Source: Lotus japonicus | Lineage: Eukaryota > Streptophyta > Magnoliopsida > Fabales > Fabaceae | Length of the DNA stretch: 64,000 nucleotides | Assembly: GCF_012489685.1 (NCBI RefSeq) | Contig: NC_080046.1 | Span: 34,373,176 to 34,437,175, forward strand | Direction of reading: 5' to 3' | Part shown: positions 1-11,451 of the stretch, piece by piece | How the letters are laid out: every line of letters starts with the position of its first letter | Numbering within the stretch: the stretch's first letter is position 1 | The notes under the pieces: model-generated | What the model was told of the DNA's origin: nothing | What the model saw: the letters and a program-made list of their open reading frames with translations, nothing else | The model's database searches: none | Program-made: the position numbers and the translations under genes

Positions 1-128
1 GAACCCATAATTGAGCATATTTTATATGTTTCTGGGGTAGAAGAAGCTAGTTTATTCACATGCCAGCCGAATTAAACGGGGGATATCGGCAAAAATAGAT
101 ATCGGAAACTACTGGTTAAATTTTGAAG
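1..128 (+). repeat. Partial monomer at the left window edge
   Basis: The window opens inside a monomer at the GAACCCATAATTGAG block. This copy is class B (GATATCGGCAAAAATAGATATCGG split over 82-105, with two GATATC sites 16 bases apart) and carries the GCTAGTTTATTCACATG variant at 46. Confidence 0.9.
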
Positions 129-740
129 GTTAATTCGGCTGCAAACTTCAATCAGCCATAACTTTTTCCCCGGAACCCAGAATTGAGCATATTTTATTTG
201 ATTTTATGGTAGAAGAAGCTACTTTATTCAATTGCCAGCCGAATTAAACGGGGGAAATCGGTTAAAATAGAAAACAGAACCTACAGGTTGAATTTTGAAG
301 GTTAATTCGGCTGGAAACATCAAACAGCCATAACTTTTGCCTTGGAACCCATAATTGAGCATATTTTATATGTTTCTGGGGTAGAAGAAGCTACTTTATT
401 CACCTGCCCGCCGAATTAAATGGGGGATATCGGCAAAAATAGATATCAGAACCTACTGGTTGAATTTTGAAGGTTAATTCGGCTGCAAACTTCAAACAGC
501 CATAACTTTTTCCCCGGAACCCAGAATTCAGCATATTTTATCTGTATTTATGGTTGAAGAAGCTACTTTATTCAATTGCCAGCCGAATTAAACGGGTGAA
601 ATCGGTTAAAATAGAAAACGGAACCTACTGGTTGAATTTAGAAGGTTAATTCGGCTGCAAACTTCAAACAGCCATAACTTTTGCCTTGGAACCCATAATT
701 GAGCATATTTTATATGTTTCTGCGGTAGAAGAAGCTACTT
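1..740 (+). repeat. Partial copy of the 5.3-12 kb HOR
   Basis: This stretch follows the same series of variant monomers as 6010-6745 with a constant shift of 6009 bases. Shared marks are GCTAGTTTATTCACATG (46 and 6055), the TTTGATTTTATGG monomer, the CTGCCCGCCG monomer and the CAGAATTCAGCAT monomer. The match fails near 740, where 6745 onward carries CAATTGCC while this copy carries CACCTGCC. Scattered single-base differences show that it is an older copy. Confidence 0.8.
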
Positions 741-1161
741 TATTCACCTGCCAGCCGAATTAAACGGGGGATATCGGCAAAAATAGATATCGGAACCTAC
801 TGGTTGAATTTTGAAGGTTAATTCGGCTGCAAACTTAATACAGCCATATCTTTTTCCCCGGAACCCAGAATTGAGCATATTTTATTTGTATTTATGGTTG
901 AAGAAGCTACTTTATTCAATTGCCAGCCGAATTAAACGGGTGAAATCGGTTAAAATAGAAAACGGAACCTACTGGTTGAATTTAGAAGGTTAATTCGGCT
1001 GCAAACTTCAAACAGCCATAACTTTTGCCTTGGAACCCAAAATTGAGCATATTTTATATGTTTCTGCGGTAGAAGAAGCTACTTTATTCAATTACCAGCC
1101 GAATTAAACGGGGGAAATCGGTTAAAATTGAAAACGGAACCTACTGGTTGAATTTAGAAGG

Positions 1162-1279
1162 TTAATTCGGCTGCAAACTTCAAACAGCCATAACTTTTGC
1201 CTTGGAACCCATAATTGAGCATATTTTATATGTTTCTGCGGTAGAAGAAGCTACTTTATTCAATTGCCAGCCGAATTAA
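1162..1279. repeat. Inverted repeat (dyad) inside the monomer
   Basis: TTAATTCGGCTGCAA at 1162-1176 is the reverse complement of TTGCCAGCCGAATTAA at 1264-1279 except for one extra C, giving a 15-bp stem with a single bulge (12 bp perfect). The right arm can also pair with the left arm of the next monomer across a shorter spacer of about 54 bases. The arms are present in most monomers of the window, so arms of opposite sense alternate along the array. Dyad symmetry is reported as common in centromeric satellites lacking CENP-B; a structural role here is inference. Confidence 0.85.
1220..1232. repeat. Small palindrome CATAT-TTT-ATATG
   Basis: A 5-bp inverted repeat with a 3-base loop lies in the middle of class A and B monomers. 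In other classes it is altered to CATATTTTATTTG, CATATTTTTTATG or GCAATTTTTATG, so it is not conserved across the array and is probably incidental. Confidence 0.6.
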
Positions 1280-1284
1280 ACGGG
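1270..1284 (+). other. CENP-B-box-like string (weak)
   Basis: Compared with the minimal CENP-B box NTTCGNNNNANNCGGGN, GCCGAATTAAACGGG matches 7 of the 9 fixed bases (C and G of TTCG, the A, and all of CGGG). The string is part of the conserved right dyad arm and occurs in most monomers; some copies (for example near 16890) have CGGGA, as in the mammalian box. The best copy I noticed is at 17393-17407, where GTCG raises the match to 8 of 9. A true CENP-B protein is not general outside mammals, so chance resemblance is quite possible. Confidence 0.35.
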
Positions 1285-1587
1285 GGAAATCGGTTAAAAT
1301 AGAAAACGGAACCTACTGGTTGAATTTAGAAGGTTAATTCGGCTGCAAACTTCAAACAGCCATAACTTTTGCCTTGGAACCCATAAATGAGCATATTTTA
1401 TATGTTTCAGGGAGAGAAGCAGCTAGTTTATTCACCTGCCCGCCGAATTAAACGGGGGATATCGGCAAAAATAGATATCAGAACCAACTGGTTGAATTTT
1501 GAAGGTTAATTCGGCTGCAAACTTCAAACAGCCATAACTTTTTCCCCGGAACCCAGAATTCAACATATTTTATTTGTATTTATGGTT

Positions 1588-3306
1588 GAAGAAGCTACTT
1601 TATTCAATTGCCATCCGAATTAAACGGGGGAAACAAGTAAAAATATAAATCGGAACCTACTGGTTGAATTTAGAAGGTTAATTCGGCTGCAAACTTCAAA
1701 CAGCCATAACTTTTGCCTTGGAACCCATAATTGAGCATATTTTATATGTTTCTGCGGTAGAAGAAGCTACTTTATTCAATTGCCAGCCGAATTAAACGGG
1801 GGAAATCGGTTAAAATAGAAAACGGAACCTACTGGTTGAATTTAGAAGGTTAATTCGGCTGCAAACTTCAAACAGCCATAACTTTTGCCTTGGAACCCAT
1901 AATTGAGCATATTTTATATGTTTCTGGGAGAGAAGCAGCTAGTTTATTCACCTGCCAGCCGAATTAAACGGGGGAAATAGGTAAAAATAGAAAACGGAAC
2001 CAAAGGTTGAATTTTGAAGGTTAATTCGGCTGTAAACTTCAAACAGCCATAACTTTTGCCTTGGAACCCATAATTGAGCATATTTTATATGTTTCTGGTG
2101 TAGAAGAAGCTACTTTATTCACCTGTCAGCCGAATTAAACGTGGGAAACCGGTAAAAATATAAATCAGAACCTACAGGTTGAATTTTGAAGGTTAATTCG
2201 GCTACAAACTTCAAACAGGCATAACTTTTGCCTTGGAACCCATAATTGAGCATATTTTATATGTTTCTGGGGTAGAAGAAGCTACTTTATTCACCTGCCA
2301 GCTGAATTAAACGGGGGATATCGGCAAAAATAGATATCGGAACCTACTGGTTGAATTTTGAAGGTTAATTCGGCTGCAAACTTCAAACAGCCATATCTTT
2401 TTCCCCGGAACCCAGAATTGAGCATATTTTATTTGTATTTATGGTTGAAGAAGCTACTTTATTCAATTGCCAGACGAATTAAACGGGTGAAATCGGTTAA
2501 AATAGAAATCGGAACCTACTGGTTGAATTTTGAAGGTTAATTCGGCAGCAAACTTCAAACAGCCCTAACTTTTGCCTTGGAACCCATAATTGAGCATATT
2601 TTATATGTTTCTGCGGTAGAAGAAGCTACTTTATTCAATTACCAGCCGAATTAAACGGGGGAAATCGGTTAAAATAGAAAACGGAACCTACAGGTTGAAT
2701 TTTGAAGGTTAATTCGGCTGGAAACTTCAAACAGCCATAACTTTTGCCTTGGAACCCATAATTGAGCATATTTTATATGTTTCTGGGGTAGAAGAAGCTA
2801 CTTTATTCACCTGCCAGCTGAATTAAACGGGGGATATCGGCAAAAATAGATATCGGAACCTACTGGTTGAATTTTGAAGGTTAATTCGGCTGCAAACTTC
2901 AAACAGCCATATCTTTTTCCCCGGAACCCAGAATTGAGCATATTTTATTTGTATTTATGGCTGAAGAAGCTACTTTATTCAATTGCCAGCCGAATTAAAC
3001 GGGTGAAATCGGTTAAAATAGAAATCGGAACCTACTGGTTGAATTTAGAAGGTTAATTCGGCTGCAAACTTCAAACAGCCATAACTTTTGCCTTGGAACC
3101 CATAATTGAGCATATTTTATATGTTTCTGCGGTAGAAGAAGCTACTTTATTCAATTACCAGCGGAATTAAACGGGGGAAATCGGTTAAAATTAAAAACGG
3201 AACCTACTGGTTGAATTTAGAAGGTTAATTCGGCTGCAAACTTCAAACAGCCATAACTTTTGCCTTGGAACCCATAATTGAGCATATTTTATATGTTTCT
3301 GGGGTA
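1588..3306 (+). repeat. 10-mer HOR, copy 1 (1719 bp)
   Basis: Rare variants here recur exactly 1719 bases later: AAACAAGTAA (1631, 3350), TTTCTGGGAG (1921, 3640) and the TAAATCAGAA monomer (2161, 3880). Ten monomers of 172 bp make 1720, so the unit is an in-register 10-mer. Only a few base differences were seen between copies, for example CAGACGAATT against CAGCCGAATT near 2473. The left boundary is approximate. Confidence 0.88.
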
Positions 3307-5025
3307 GAAGAAGCTACTTTATTCAATTGCCAGCCGAATTAAACGGGGGAAACAAGTAAAAATATAAATCGGAACCTACTGGTTGAATTTAGAAGGTTAA
3401 TTCGGCTGCAAACTTCAAACAGCCATAACTTTTGCCTTGGAAACCATAATTGAGCATATTTTATATGTTTCTGCGGTAGAAGAAGCTACTTTATTCAATT
3501 GCCAGCCGAATTAAACGGGGGAAATCGGTTAAAATAGAAAACGGAACCTACTGGTTGAATTTAGAAGGTTAATTCGGCTGCAAACTTCAAACAGCCATAA
3601 CTTTTGCCTTGGAACCCATAATTGAGCATATTTTATATGTTTCTGGGAGAGAAGCAGCTAGTTTATTCACCTGCCAGCCGAATTAAACGGGGGAAATAGG
3701 TAAAAATAGAAAACGGAACCAAAGGTTGAATTTTGAAGGTTAATTCGGCTGTAAACTTCAAACAGCCATAACTTTTGCCTTGGAACCCATAATTGAGCAT
3801 ATTTTATATGTTTCTGGTGTAGAAGAAGCTACTTTATTCACCTGTCAGCCGAATTAAACGTGGGAAACCGGTAAAAATATAAATCAGAACCTACAGGTTG
3901 AATTTTGAAGGTTAATTCGGCTACAAACTTCAAACAGGCATAACTTTTGCCTTGGAACCCATAATTGAGCATATTTTATATGTTTCTGGGGTAGAAGAAG
4001 CTACTTTATTCACCTGCCAGCTGAATTAAATGGGGGATATCGGCAAAAATAGATATCGGAACCTACTGGTTGAATTTTGAAGGTTAATTCGGCTGCAAAC
4101 TTCAAACAGCCATATCTTTTTCCCCGGAACCCAGAATTGAGCATATTTTATTTGTATTTATGGTTGAAGAAGCTACTTTATTCAATTGCCAGCCGAATTA
4201 AACGGGTGAAATCGGTTAAAATAGAAATCGGAACCTACTGGTTGAATTTTGAAGGTTAATTCGGCTGCAAACTTCAAACAGCCCTAACTTTTGCCTTGGA
4301 ACCCATAATTGAGCATATTTTATATGTTTCTGCGGTAGAAGAAGCTACTTTATTCAATTACCAGCCGAATTAAACGGGGGAAATCGGTTAAAATAGAAAA
4401 CGGAACCTACAGGTTGAATTTTGAAGGTTAATTCGGCTGGAAACTTCAAACAGCCATAACTTTTGCCTTGGAACCCATAATTGAGCATATTTTATATGTT
4501 TCTGGGGTAGAAGAAGTTACTTTATTCACCTGCCAGCTGAATTAAACGGGGGATATCGGCAAAAATAGATATCGGAACCTACTGGTTGAATTTTGAAGGT
4601 TAATTCGGCTGCAAACTTCAAACAGCCATATCTTTTTCCCCGGAACCCAGAATTGAGCATATTTTATTTGTATTTATGGCTGAAGAAGCTACTTTATTCA
4701 ATTGCCAGCCGAATTAAACGGGTGAAATCGGTTAAAATAGAAATCGGAACCTACTGGTTGAATTTAGAAGGTTAATTCGGCTGCAAACTTCAAACAGCCA
4801 TAACTTTTGCCTTGGAACCCATAATTGAGCATATTTTATATGTTTCTGCGGTAGAAGAAGCTACTTTATTCAATTACCAGCGGAATTAAACGGGGGAAAT
4901 CGGTTAAAATTAAAAACGGAACCTACTGGTTGAATTTAGAAGGTTAATTCGGCTGCAAACTTCAAACAGCCATAACTTTTGCCTTGGAACCCATAATTGA
5001 GCATATTTTATATGTTTCTGCGGTA
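3307..5025 (+). repeat. 10-mer HOR, copy 2 (1719 bp)
   Basis: Second copy of the preceding unit. It ends near 5025, where the monomer expected to carry AAACAAGTAA instead carries the class A AAATCGGTTA. Private changes include AAATGGGGG near 4028 and AGAAGTTAC near 4512. Confidence 0.88.
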
Positions 5026-5285
5026 GAAGAAGCTACTTTATTCAATTGCCAGCCGAATTAAACGGGGGAAATCGGTTAAAATAGAAAACAGAACCTACTG
5101 GTTGAATTTAGAAGGTTAATTCGGCTGCAAACTTCAAACAGCCATAACTTTTGCCTTGGAACCCATAATTGAGCATATTTTATATGTTTCTGCGGTAGAA
5201 GAAGCTACTTTATTCACCTGCCAGCCGAATTAAACAGGGGATATCGGAAAAACAGGAAATCGGAACCAACTGGTAGAATTTTGAA
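5026..5285 (+). repeat. Junction monomers between HOR types
   Basis: One to two monomers: class A, then a class with ACAGGGGATATCGG and ACAGGAAATCGGAACCAACTGGTAG. The latter recurs at the end of each of the next three HOR units, so this is really the tail of an upstream unit. Confidence 0.7.
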
Positions 5286-7512
5286 GGTTAATTCGGTTGC
5301 AGACTTTAAACAGCCATAACTTTTGCCCCGGAACCCAGAATTGAGCATATTTTTTATGTTTTTGGGGTAGAAGAAGCTACTTCATTCACCTGCCAGCCGA
5401 ATTAAACGGGGGATATCGGCAAAAATAGATATCGGAACCTACTGGTTGAATTTTGAAGGTTAATTCGGCTGCAAACTTCAAACAGCCATAACTTTTTCCC
5501 CGGAACCCAGAATTGAGCATATTTTATTTGTTTTTATGGTAGAAGAAGCTACTTTATTCAATTGCCAGCGGAATTAAACGGGGGAAATCGGTTAAAATAG
5601 AAAACGGAACCTACTGGTTGAATTTAGAAGGTTAATTCGGCTGCAAACGTCAAACTGCCATAACTTTTGCCTTGGAACCCATAATTTAGCATATTTTACA
5701 TGTTTCTTGGGGGTAGAAGAAGCTATTTTATTCACCTGAAACAGGGGATATCGGCAAAAATAGAAATCGGAACCTACAGGTTGAATTTTGAAGGTTAATT
5801 CGGCTGCAAACTTCAAAGAGCCATAACTTTTGCCTTGGAACCCATAATTGAGCATATTTTATATGTTTCTGGTGTAGAAGAAGCTACTTTATTCACCTGT
5901 CAGCCGAATTAAACGTGGGATACCGGTAAAAATATAAATCGGAACCTACAGGTTGAATTTTGCAGGTTAATTCGGCTACAAACTTCAAACAGCCATAACT
6001 TTTGCCCCGGAACCCATAATTGAGCATATTTTATATGTTTCTGGGGTAGAAGAAGCTAGTTTATTCACATGCCAGCCGAATTAAACGGGGGATATCGGCA
6101 AAAATAGATATCGGAACCTACTGGTTGAATTTTGAAGGTTAATTCGGCTGCAAACTTCAAACAGCCATAACTTTTTCCCCGGAACCCAGAATTGAGCATA
6201 TTTTAATTGATTTTATGGTAGAAGAAGCTACTTTATTCAATTGCCAGCCGAATTAAACGGGGGAAATCGGTTAAAATAGAAAACAGAACCTACAGGTTGA
6301 ATTTTGAAGGTTAATTCGGCTGGAAACTTCAAACAGCCATAACTTTTGCCTTGGAACCCATAATTGAGCATATTTTATATGTTTCTGGGGTAGAAGAAGC
6401 TACTTTATTCACCTGCCCGCCGAATTAAACGGGGGATATCGGCAAAAATAGATATCAGAACCTACTGGTTGAATTTTGAAGGTTAATTCGGCTGCAAACT
6501 TCAAACAGCCATAACTTTTTCCCCGGAACCCAGAATTCAGCATATTTTATTTGTATTTATGGTTGAAGAAGCTACTTTATTCAATTGCCAGCCGAATTAA
6601 ACGGGTGAAATCGGTTAAAATAGAAAACGGAACCTACTGGTTGAATTTAGAAGGTTAATTCGGCTGCAAACTTCAAACAGCCATAACTTTTGCCTTGGAA
6701 CCCATAATTGAGCATATTTGATATGTTTCTGCGGGAGAAGAAGCTACTTTATTCAATTGCCAGCCGAATTAAACGGGGGAAATCGGTTAAAATTAAAAAC
6801 GGAACCTACTGGTTGAATTTAGAAGGTTAATTCGGCTGCAAACTTCAAACAGGCATAACTTTTGCCTTGGAACCCATAATTGAGCAAATTTTATATGTTT
6901 CTGGTGTAGAAGAAGCTATTATATTCAACTGCCAGCCGAATTAAACGGGGGAAACCGGTAAAAATATAAATCGGAACCTACAGGTTGAATTTAGAAGGTT
7001 AATTCGGCTGCAAACTTCAAACAGCCATAACTTTTGCCTTGGAACCCATAATTGAGCATATTTTATATGTTTCTGCGGTAGAAGAAGCTACTTTATTCAA
7101 TTACCAGCCGAATTAAACGGGGGAAATCGGTTAAAATTAAAAACGGAACCTACTGGTTGAATTTAGAAGGTTAATTCGGCTGCAAACTTCAAACAGCCAT
7201 AACTTTTGCCTTGGAACCCATAATTGAGCATATTTTATATGTTTCTGCGGTAGAAGAAGCTACTTTATTCAATTGCCAGCCGAATTAAACGGGGGAAATC
7301 GGTTAAAATAGAAAACAGAACCTACTGGTTGAATTTAGAAGGTTAATTCGGCTGCAAACTTCAAACAGCCATAACTTTTGCCTTGGAACCCATAATTGAG
7401 CATATTTTATATGTTTCTGCGGTAGAAGAAGCTACTTTATTCACCTGCCAGCCGAATTAAACAGGGGATATCGGAAAAACAGGAAATCGGAACCAACTGG
7501 TAGAATTTTGAA
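5286..7512 (+). repeat. HOR unit 1, 13 monomers (2227 bp)
   Basis: Unit boundaries are set at the monomer carrying CGGTTGCAGACTTTAAACAG (starts 5286, 7513, 9397, 11452). The length fits 13 x 172 minus the 9 bases missing from its 163-bp monomer, which is 2227 exactly. Other landmarks in order: the 163-bp monomer (5630), a TTTTGCAGGTTAATTCGGCTAC junction, GCTAGTTTATTCACATG (6055), the CTGCCCGCCG monomer, the CAGAATTCAGC monomer and GCATATTTGATATG. Confidence 0.92.
5630..5792 (+). repeat. Short monomer, 163 bp (copy 1)
   Basis: Relative to a class B monomer it lacks 11 bases (CCAGCCGAATT) between TTCACCTG and AAACAGGGG at 5731, and gains two bases in TTTCTTGGGGGTAG. The loss removes most of the right dyad arm and the TTCG-like half of the CENP-B-like string. 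It also shifts frame and joins stop-free stretches on the minus strand, creating a spurious 87-codon ORF at 5592-5855. It marks each unit of the 5.3-12 kb HOR. Confidence 0.9.
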
Positions 7513-9396
7513 GGTTAATTCGGTTGCAGACTTTAAACAGCCATAACTTTTGCCCCGGAACCCAGAATTGAGCATATTTTTTATGTTTTTGGGGTAGAAG
7601 AAGCTACTTCATTCACCTGCCAGCCGAATTAAACGGGGGATATCGGCAAAAATAGATATCGGAACCTACTGGTTGAATTTTGAAGGTTAATTCGGCTGCA
7701 AACTTCAAACAGCCATAACTTTTTCCCCGGAACCCAGAATTGAGCATATTTTATTTGTTTTTATGGTAGAAGAAGCTACTTTATTCAATTGCCAGCGGAA
7801 TTAAATGGGGGAAATCGGTTAAAATAGAAAACGGAACCAACTGGTTGAATTTAGAAGGTTAATTCGGCTGCAAACGTCAAACTGCCATAACTTTTGCCTT
7901 GGAACCCATAATTTAGCATATTTTACATGTTTCTTGGGGGTAGAAGAAGCTATTTTATTCACCTGAAACAGGGGATATCGGCAAAAATAGAAATCGGAAC
8001 CTACAGGTTGAATTTTGAAGGTTAATTCGGCTGCAAACTTCAAACAGCCATAACTTTTGCCTTGGAACCCATAATTGAGCATATTTTATATGTTTCTGGT
8101 GTAGAAGAAGCTACTTTATTCACCTGTCAGCCGAATTAAACGTGGGATACCGGTAAAAATATAAATCGGAACCTACAGGTTGAATTTTGCAGGTTAATTC
8201 GGCTACAAACTTCAAACAGCCATAACTTTTGCCCCGGAACCCATAATTGAGCATATTTTATATGTTTCTGGGGTAGAAGAAGCTAGTTTATTCACATGCC
8301 AGCCGAATTAAACGGGGGATATCGGCAAAAATAGATATCGGAACCTACTGGTTGAATTTTGAAGGTTAATTCGGCTGCAAACTTCAAACAGCCATAACTT
8401 TTTCCCCGGAACCCAGAATTGAGCATATTTTATTTGATTTTATGGTAGAAGAAGCTACTTTATTCAATTGCCAGCCGAATTAAACGGGGGAAATCGGTTA
8501 AAATAGAAAACAGAACCTACAGGTTGAATTTTGAAGGTTAATTCGGCTGGAAACTTCAAACAGCCATAACTTTTGCCTTGGAACCCATAATTGAGCATAT
8601 TTTATATGTTTCTGGGGTAGAAGAAGCTACTTTATTCACCTGCCCGCCGAATTAAACGGGGGATATCGGCAAAAATAGATATCAGAACCTACTGGTTGAA
8701 TTTTGAAGGTTAATTCGGCTGCAAACTTCAAACAGCCATAACTTTTTCCCCGGAACCCAGAATTCAGCATATTTTATTTGTATTTATGGTTGAAGAAGCT
8801 ACTTTATTCAATTGCCAGCCGAATTAAACGGGTGAAATCGGTTAAAATAGAAAACGGAACCTACTGGTTGAATTTAGAAGGTTAATTCGGCTGCAAACTT
8901 CAAACAGCCCTAACTTTTGCCTTGGAACCCATAATTGAGCATATTTGATATGTTTCTGCGGTAGAAGAAGCTACTTTATTCAATTGCCAGCCGAATTAAA
9001 CGGGGGAAATCGGTTAAAATTAAAAACGGAACCTACTGGTTGAATTTAGAAGGTTAATTCGGCTGCAAACTTCAAACAGCCATAACTTTTGCCTTGGAAC
9101 CCATAATTGAGCATATTTTATATGTTTCTGCGGTAGAAGAAGCTACTTTATTCAATTGCCAGCCGAATTAAACGGGGGAAATCGGTTAAAATAGAAAACA
9201 GAACCTACTGGTTGAATTTAGAAGGTTAATTCGGCTGCAAACTTCAAACAGCCATAACTTTTGCCTTGGAACCCATAATTGAGCATATTTTATATGTTTC
9301 TGCGGTAGAAGAAGCTACTTTATTCACCTGCCAGCCGAATTAAACAGGGGATATCGGAAAAAACAGGAAATCGGAACCAACTGGTAGAATTTTGAA
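7513..9396 (+). repeat. HOR unit 2, 11 monomers (1884 bp)
   Basis: Same landmark order as unit 1, with two monomers fewer. The length is 11 x 172 minus 9, plus one base from a longer A run near 9356. The missing monomers lie between the GATATG-marked monomer and the unit end, so the change is a clean whole-monomer loss (or a gain in unit 1). Confidence 0.9.
7857..8019 (+). repeat. Short monomer, 163 bp (copy 2)
   Basis: Same 11-base loss and two-base gain as at 5630, at the same offset (344) from its unit start. The chance ORF it produces is at 7819-8082, minus strand. Confidence 0.9.
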
Positions 9397-11451
9397 GGTT
9401 AATTCGGTTGCAGACTTTAAACAGCCATAACTTTTGCCCCGGAACCCAGAATTGAGCATATTTTTTATGTTTTTGGGGTAGAAGAAGCTACTTCATTCAC
9501 CTGCCAGCCGAATTAAACGGGGGATATCGGCAAAAATAGATATCGGAACCTACTGGTTGAATTTTGAAGGTTAATTCGGCTGCAAACTTCAAACAGCCAT
9601 AACTTTTTCCCCGGAACCCAGAATTGAGCATATTTTATTTGTTTTTATGGTAGAAGAGGCTACTTTATTCAATTGCCAGCGGAATTAAACGGGGGAAATC
9701 GGTTAAAATAGAAAACGGAACCTACTGGTTGAATTTAGAAGGTTAATTCGGCTGCAAACGTCAAACTGCCATAACTTTTGCCTTGGAACCCATAATTTAG
9801 CATATTTTACATGTTTCTTGGGGGTAGAAGAAGCTATTTTATTCACCTGAAACAGGGGATATCGGCAAAAATAGAAATCGGAACCTACAGGTTGAATTTT
9901 GAAGGTTAATTCGGCTGCAAACTTCAAACAGCCATAACTTTTGCCTTGGAACCCATAATTGAGCATATTTTATATGTTTCTGGTGTAGAAGAAGCTACTT
10001 TATTCACCTGTCAGCCGAATTAAACGTGGGATACCGGTAAAAATATAAATCGGAACCTACAGGTTGAATTTTGCAGGTTAATTCGGCTACAAACTTCAAA
10101 CAGCCATAACTTTTGCCCCGGAACCCATAATTGAGCATATTTTATATGTTTCTGGGGTAGAAGAAGCTAGTTTATTCACATGCCAGCCGAATTAAACGGG
10201 GGATATCGGCAAAAATAGATATCGGAACCTACTGGTTGAATTTTGAAGGTTAATTCGGCTGCAAACTTCAAACAGCCATAACTTTTTCCCCGGAACCCAG
10301 AATTGAGCATATTTTATTTGATTTTATGGTAGAAGAAGCTACTTTATTCAATTGCCAGCCGAATTAAACGGGGGAAATCGGTTAAAATAGAAAACAGAAC
10401 CTACAGGTTGAATTTTGAAGGTTAATTCGGCTGGAAACTTCAAACAGCCATAACTTTTGCCTTGGAACCCATAATTGAGCATATTTTATATGTTTCTGGG
10501 GTAGAAGAAGCTACTTTATTCACCTGCCCGCCGAATTAAACGGGGGATATCGGCAAAAATAGATATCAGAACCTACTAGTTGAATTTTGAAGGTTAATTC
10601 GGCTGCAAACTTCAAACAGCCATAACTTTTTCCCCGGAACCCAGAATTCAGCATATTTTATTTGTATTTATGGTTGAAGAAGCTACTTTATTCAATTGCC
10701 AGCCGAATTAAACGGGTGAAATCGGTTAAAATAGAAAACGGAACCTACTGGTTGAATTTAGAAGGTTAATTCGGCTGCAAACTTCAAACAGCCATAACTT
10801 TTGCCTTGGAACCCATAATTGAGCATATTTGATATGTTTCTGCGGTAGAAGAAGCTACTTTATTCAATTGCCAGCCGAATTAAACGGGGGAAATCGGTTA
10901 AAATTTAAAACGGAACCTACTGGTTGAATTTAGAAGATTAATTCGGCTGCAAACTTCAAACAGCCATAACTTTTGCCTTGGAACCCATAATTGAGCATAT
11001 TTTATATGTTTCTGCGGTAGAAGAAGCTACTTTATTCAATTGCCAGCCGAATTAAACGGGGGAAATCGGTTAAAATAGAAAACGGAACCTACTGGTTGAA
11101 TTTAGAAGGTTAATTCGGCTGCAAACTTCAAACAGCCATAACTTTTGCCTTGGAACCCATAATTGAGCATATTTTATATGTTTCTGCGGTAGATGAAGCT
11201 ACTTTATTCAATTGCCAGCCGAATTAAACGGGGGAAATCGGTTAAAATAGAAAACAGAACCTACTGGTTGAATTTAGAAGGTTAATTCGGCTGCAAACTT
11301 CAAACAGCCATAACTTTTGCCTTGGAACCCATAATTGAGCATATTTTATATGTATCTGCGGTAGAAGAAGCTACTTTATTCACCTGCCAGCCGAATTAAA
11401 CAGGGGATATCGGAAAAACAGGAAATCGGAACCAACTGGTAGAATTTTGAA
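9397..11451 (+). repeat. HOR unit 3, 12 monomers (2055 bp)
   Basis: Same landmarks again; length 12 x 172 minus 9. It carries a private mark, GAAGATTAATTCGG near 10934, together with AAAATTTAAAACGG just before. The same pair reappears near 14704, tying 13696-15029 to this unit rather than to its sisters. Confidence 0.9.
9741..9903 (+). repeat. Short monomer, 163 bp (copy 3)
   Basis: Same deletion, at offset 344 in HOR unit 3. The chance minus-strand ORF is at 9703-9966. Confidence 0.9.

Larger units (their letters stand above)
1160..1331 (+). repeat. Exemplar monomer, class A (172 bp)
   Basis: This copy is a clean example of the commonest class and serves as a reference for phase. In monomer coordinates: 1-17 left dyad arm; 18-40 an A-rich stretch ending in CCATAACTTTTG; 41-60 the CCTTGGAACCCATAATTGAG block; 61-73 the small palindrome CATATTTTATATG; 74-104 TTTCTGCGGTAGAAGAAGC and the following T-rich part; 105-120 right dyad arm; 119-125 AAACGGG; 126-172 an A-rich tail. 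G+C is 65 of 172 by hand count. Class A is marked by CTGCGG, CAATTGCC, AAATCGGTTAAAATAG and GAATTTAGAAGG. Confidence 0.95.
741..1587 (+). repeat. Mixed monomers before the 10-mer pair
   Basis: About five monomers, mainly class A, alternating with class B and with the TTTGTATTTATGG class. I find no clean higher-order period inside this stretch and no non-satellite sequence. Confidence 0.75.

Noticed and set aside
811..993. 60-codon plus-strand ORFs beginning TTG (also 2358, 2874, 4077, 4593, 35671)
   Set aside because: They use a TTG start, span just over one monomer and end at the TAA in GGTTAATTCGG. They are frame accidents of the TTTGTATTTATGG monomer class.
1220..1232. CATATTTTATATG as a promoter (TATA box) or terminator hairpin
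   Set aside because: A 5-bp AT stem is too weak, it is lost in several monomer classes, and no transcript unit is visible. Treated as composition of the satellite.
5592..5855. 87-codon minus-strand ORF, repeated at 7819-8082, 9703-9966 and 11758-12021
   Set aside because: It exists only because the 163-bp monomer shifts frame between stop-free stretches of the satellite. It begins and ends within monomers, has no upstream gene signals, and its copies follow the repeat.
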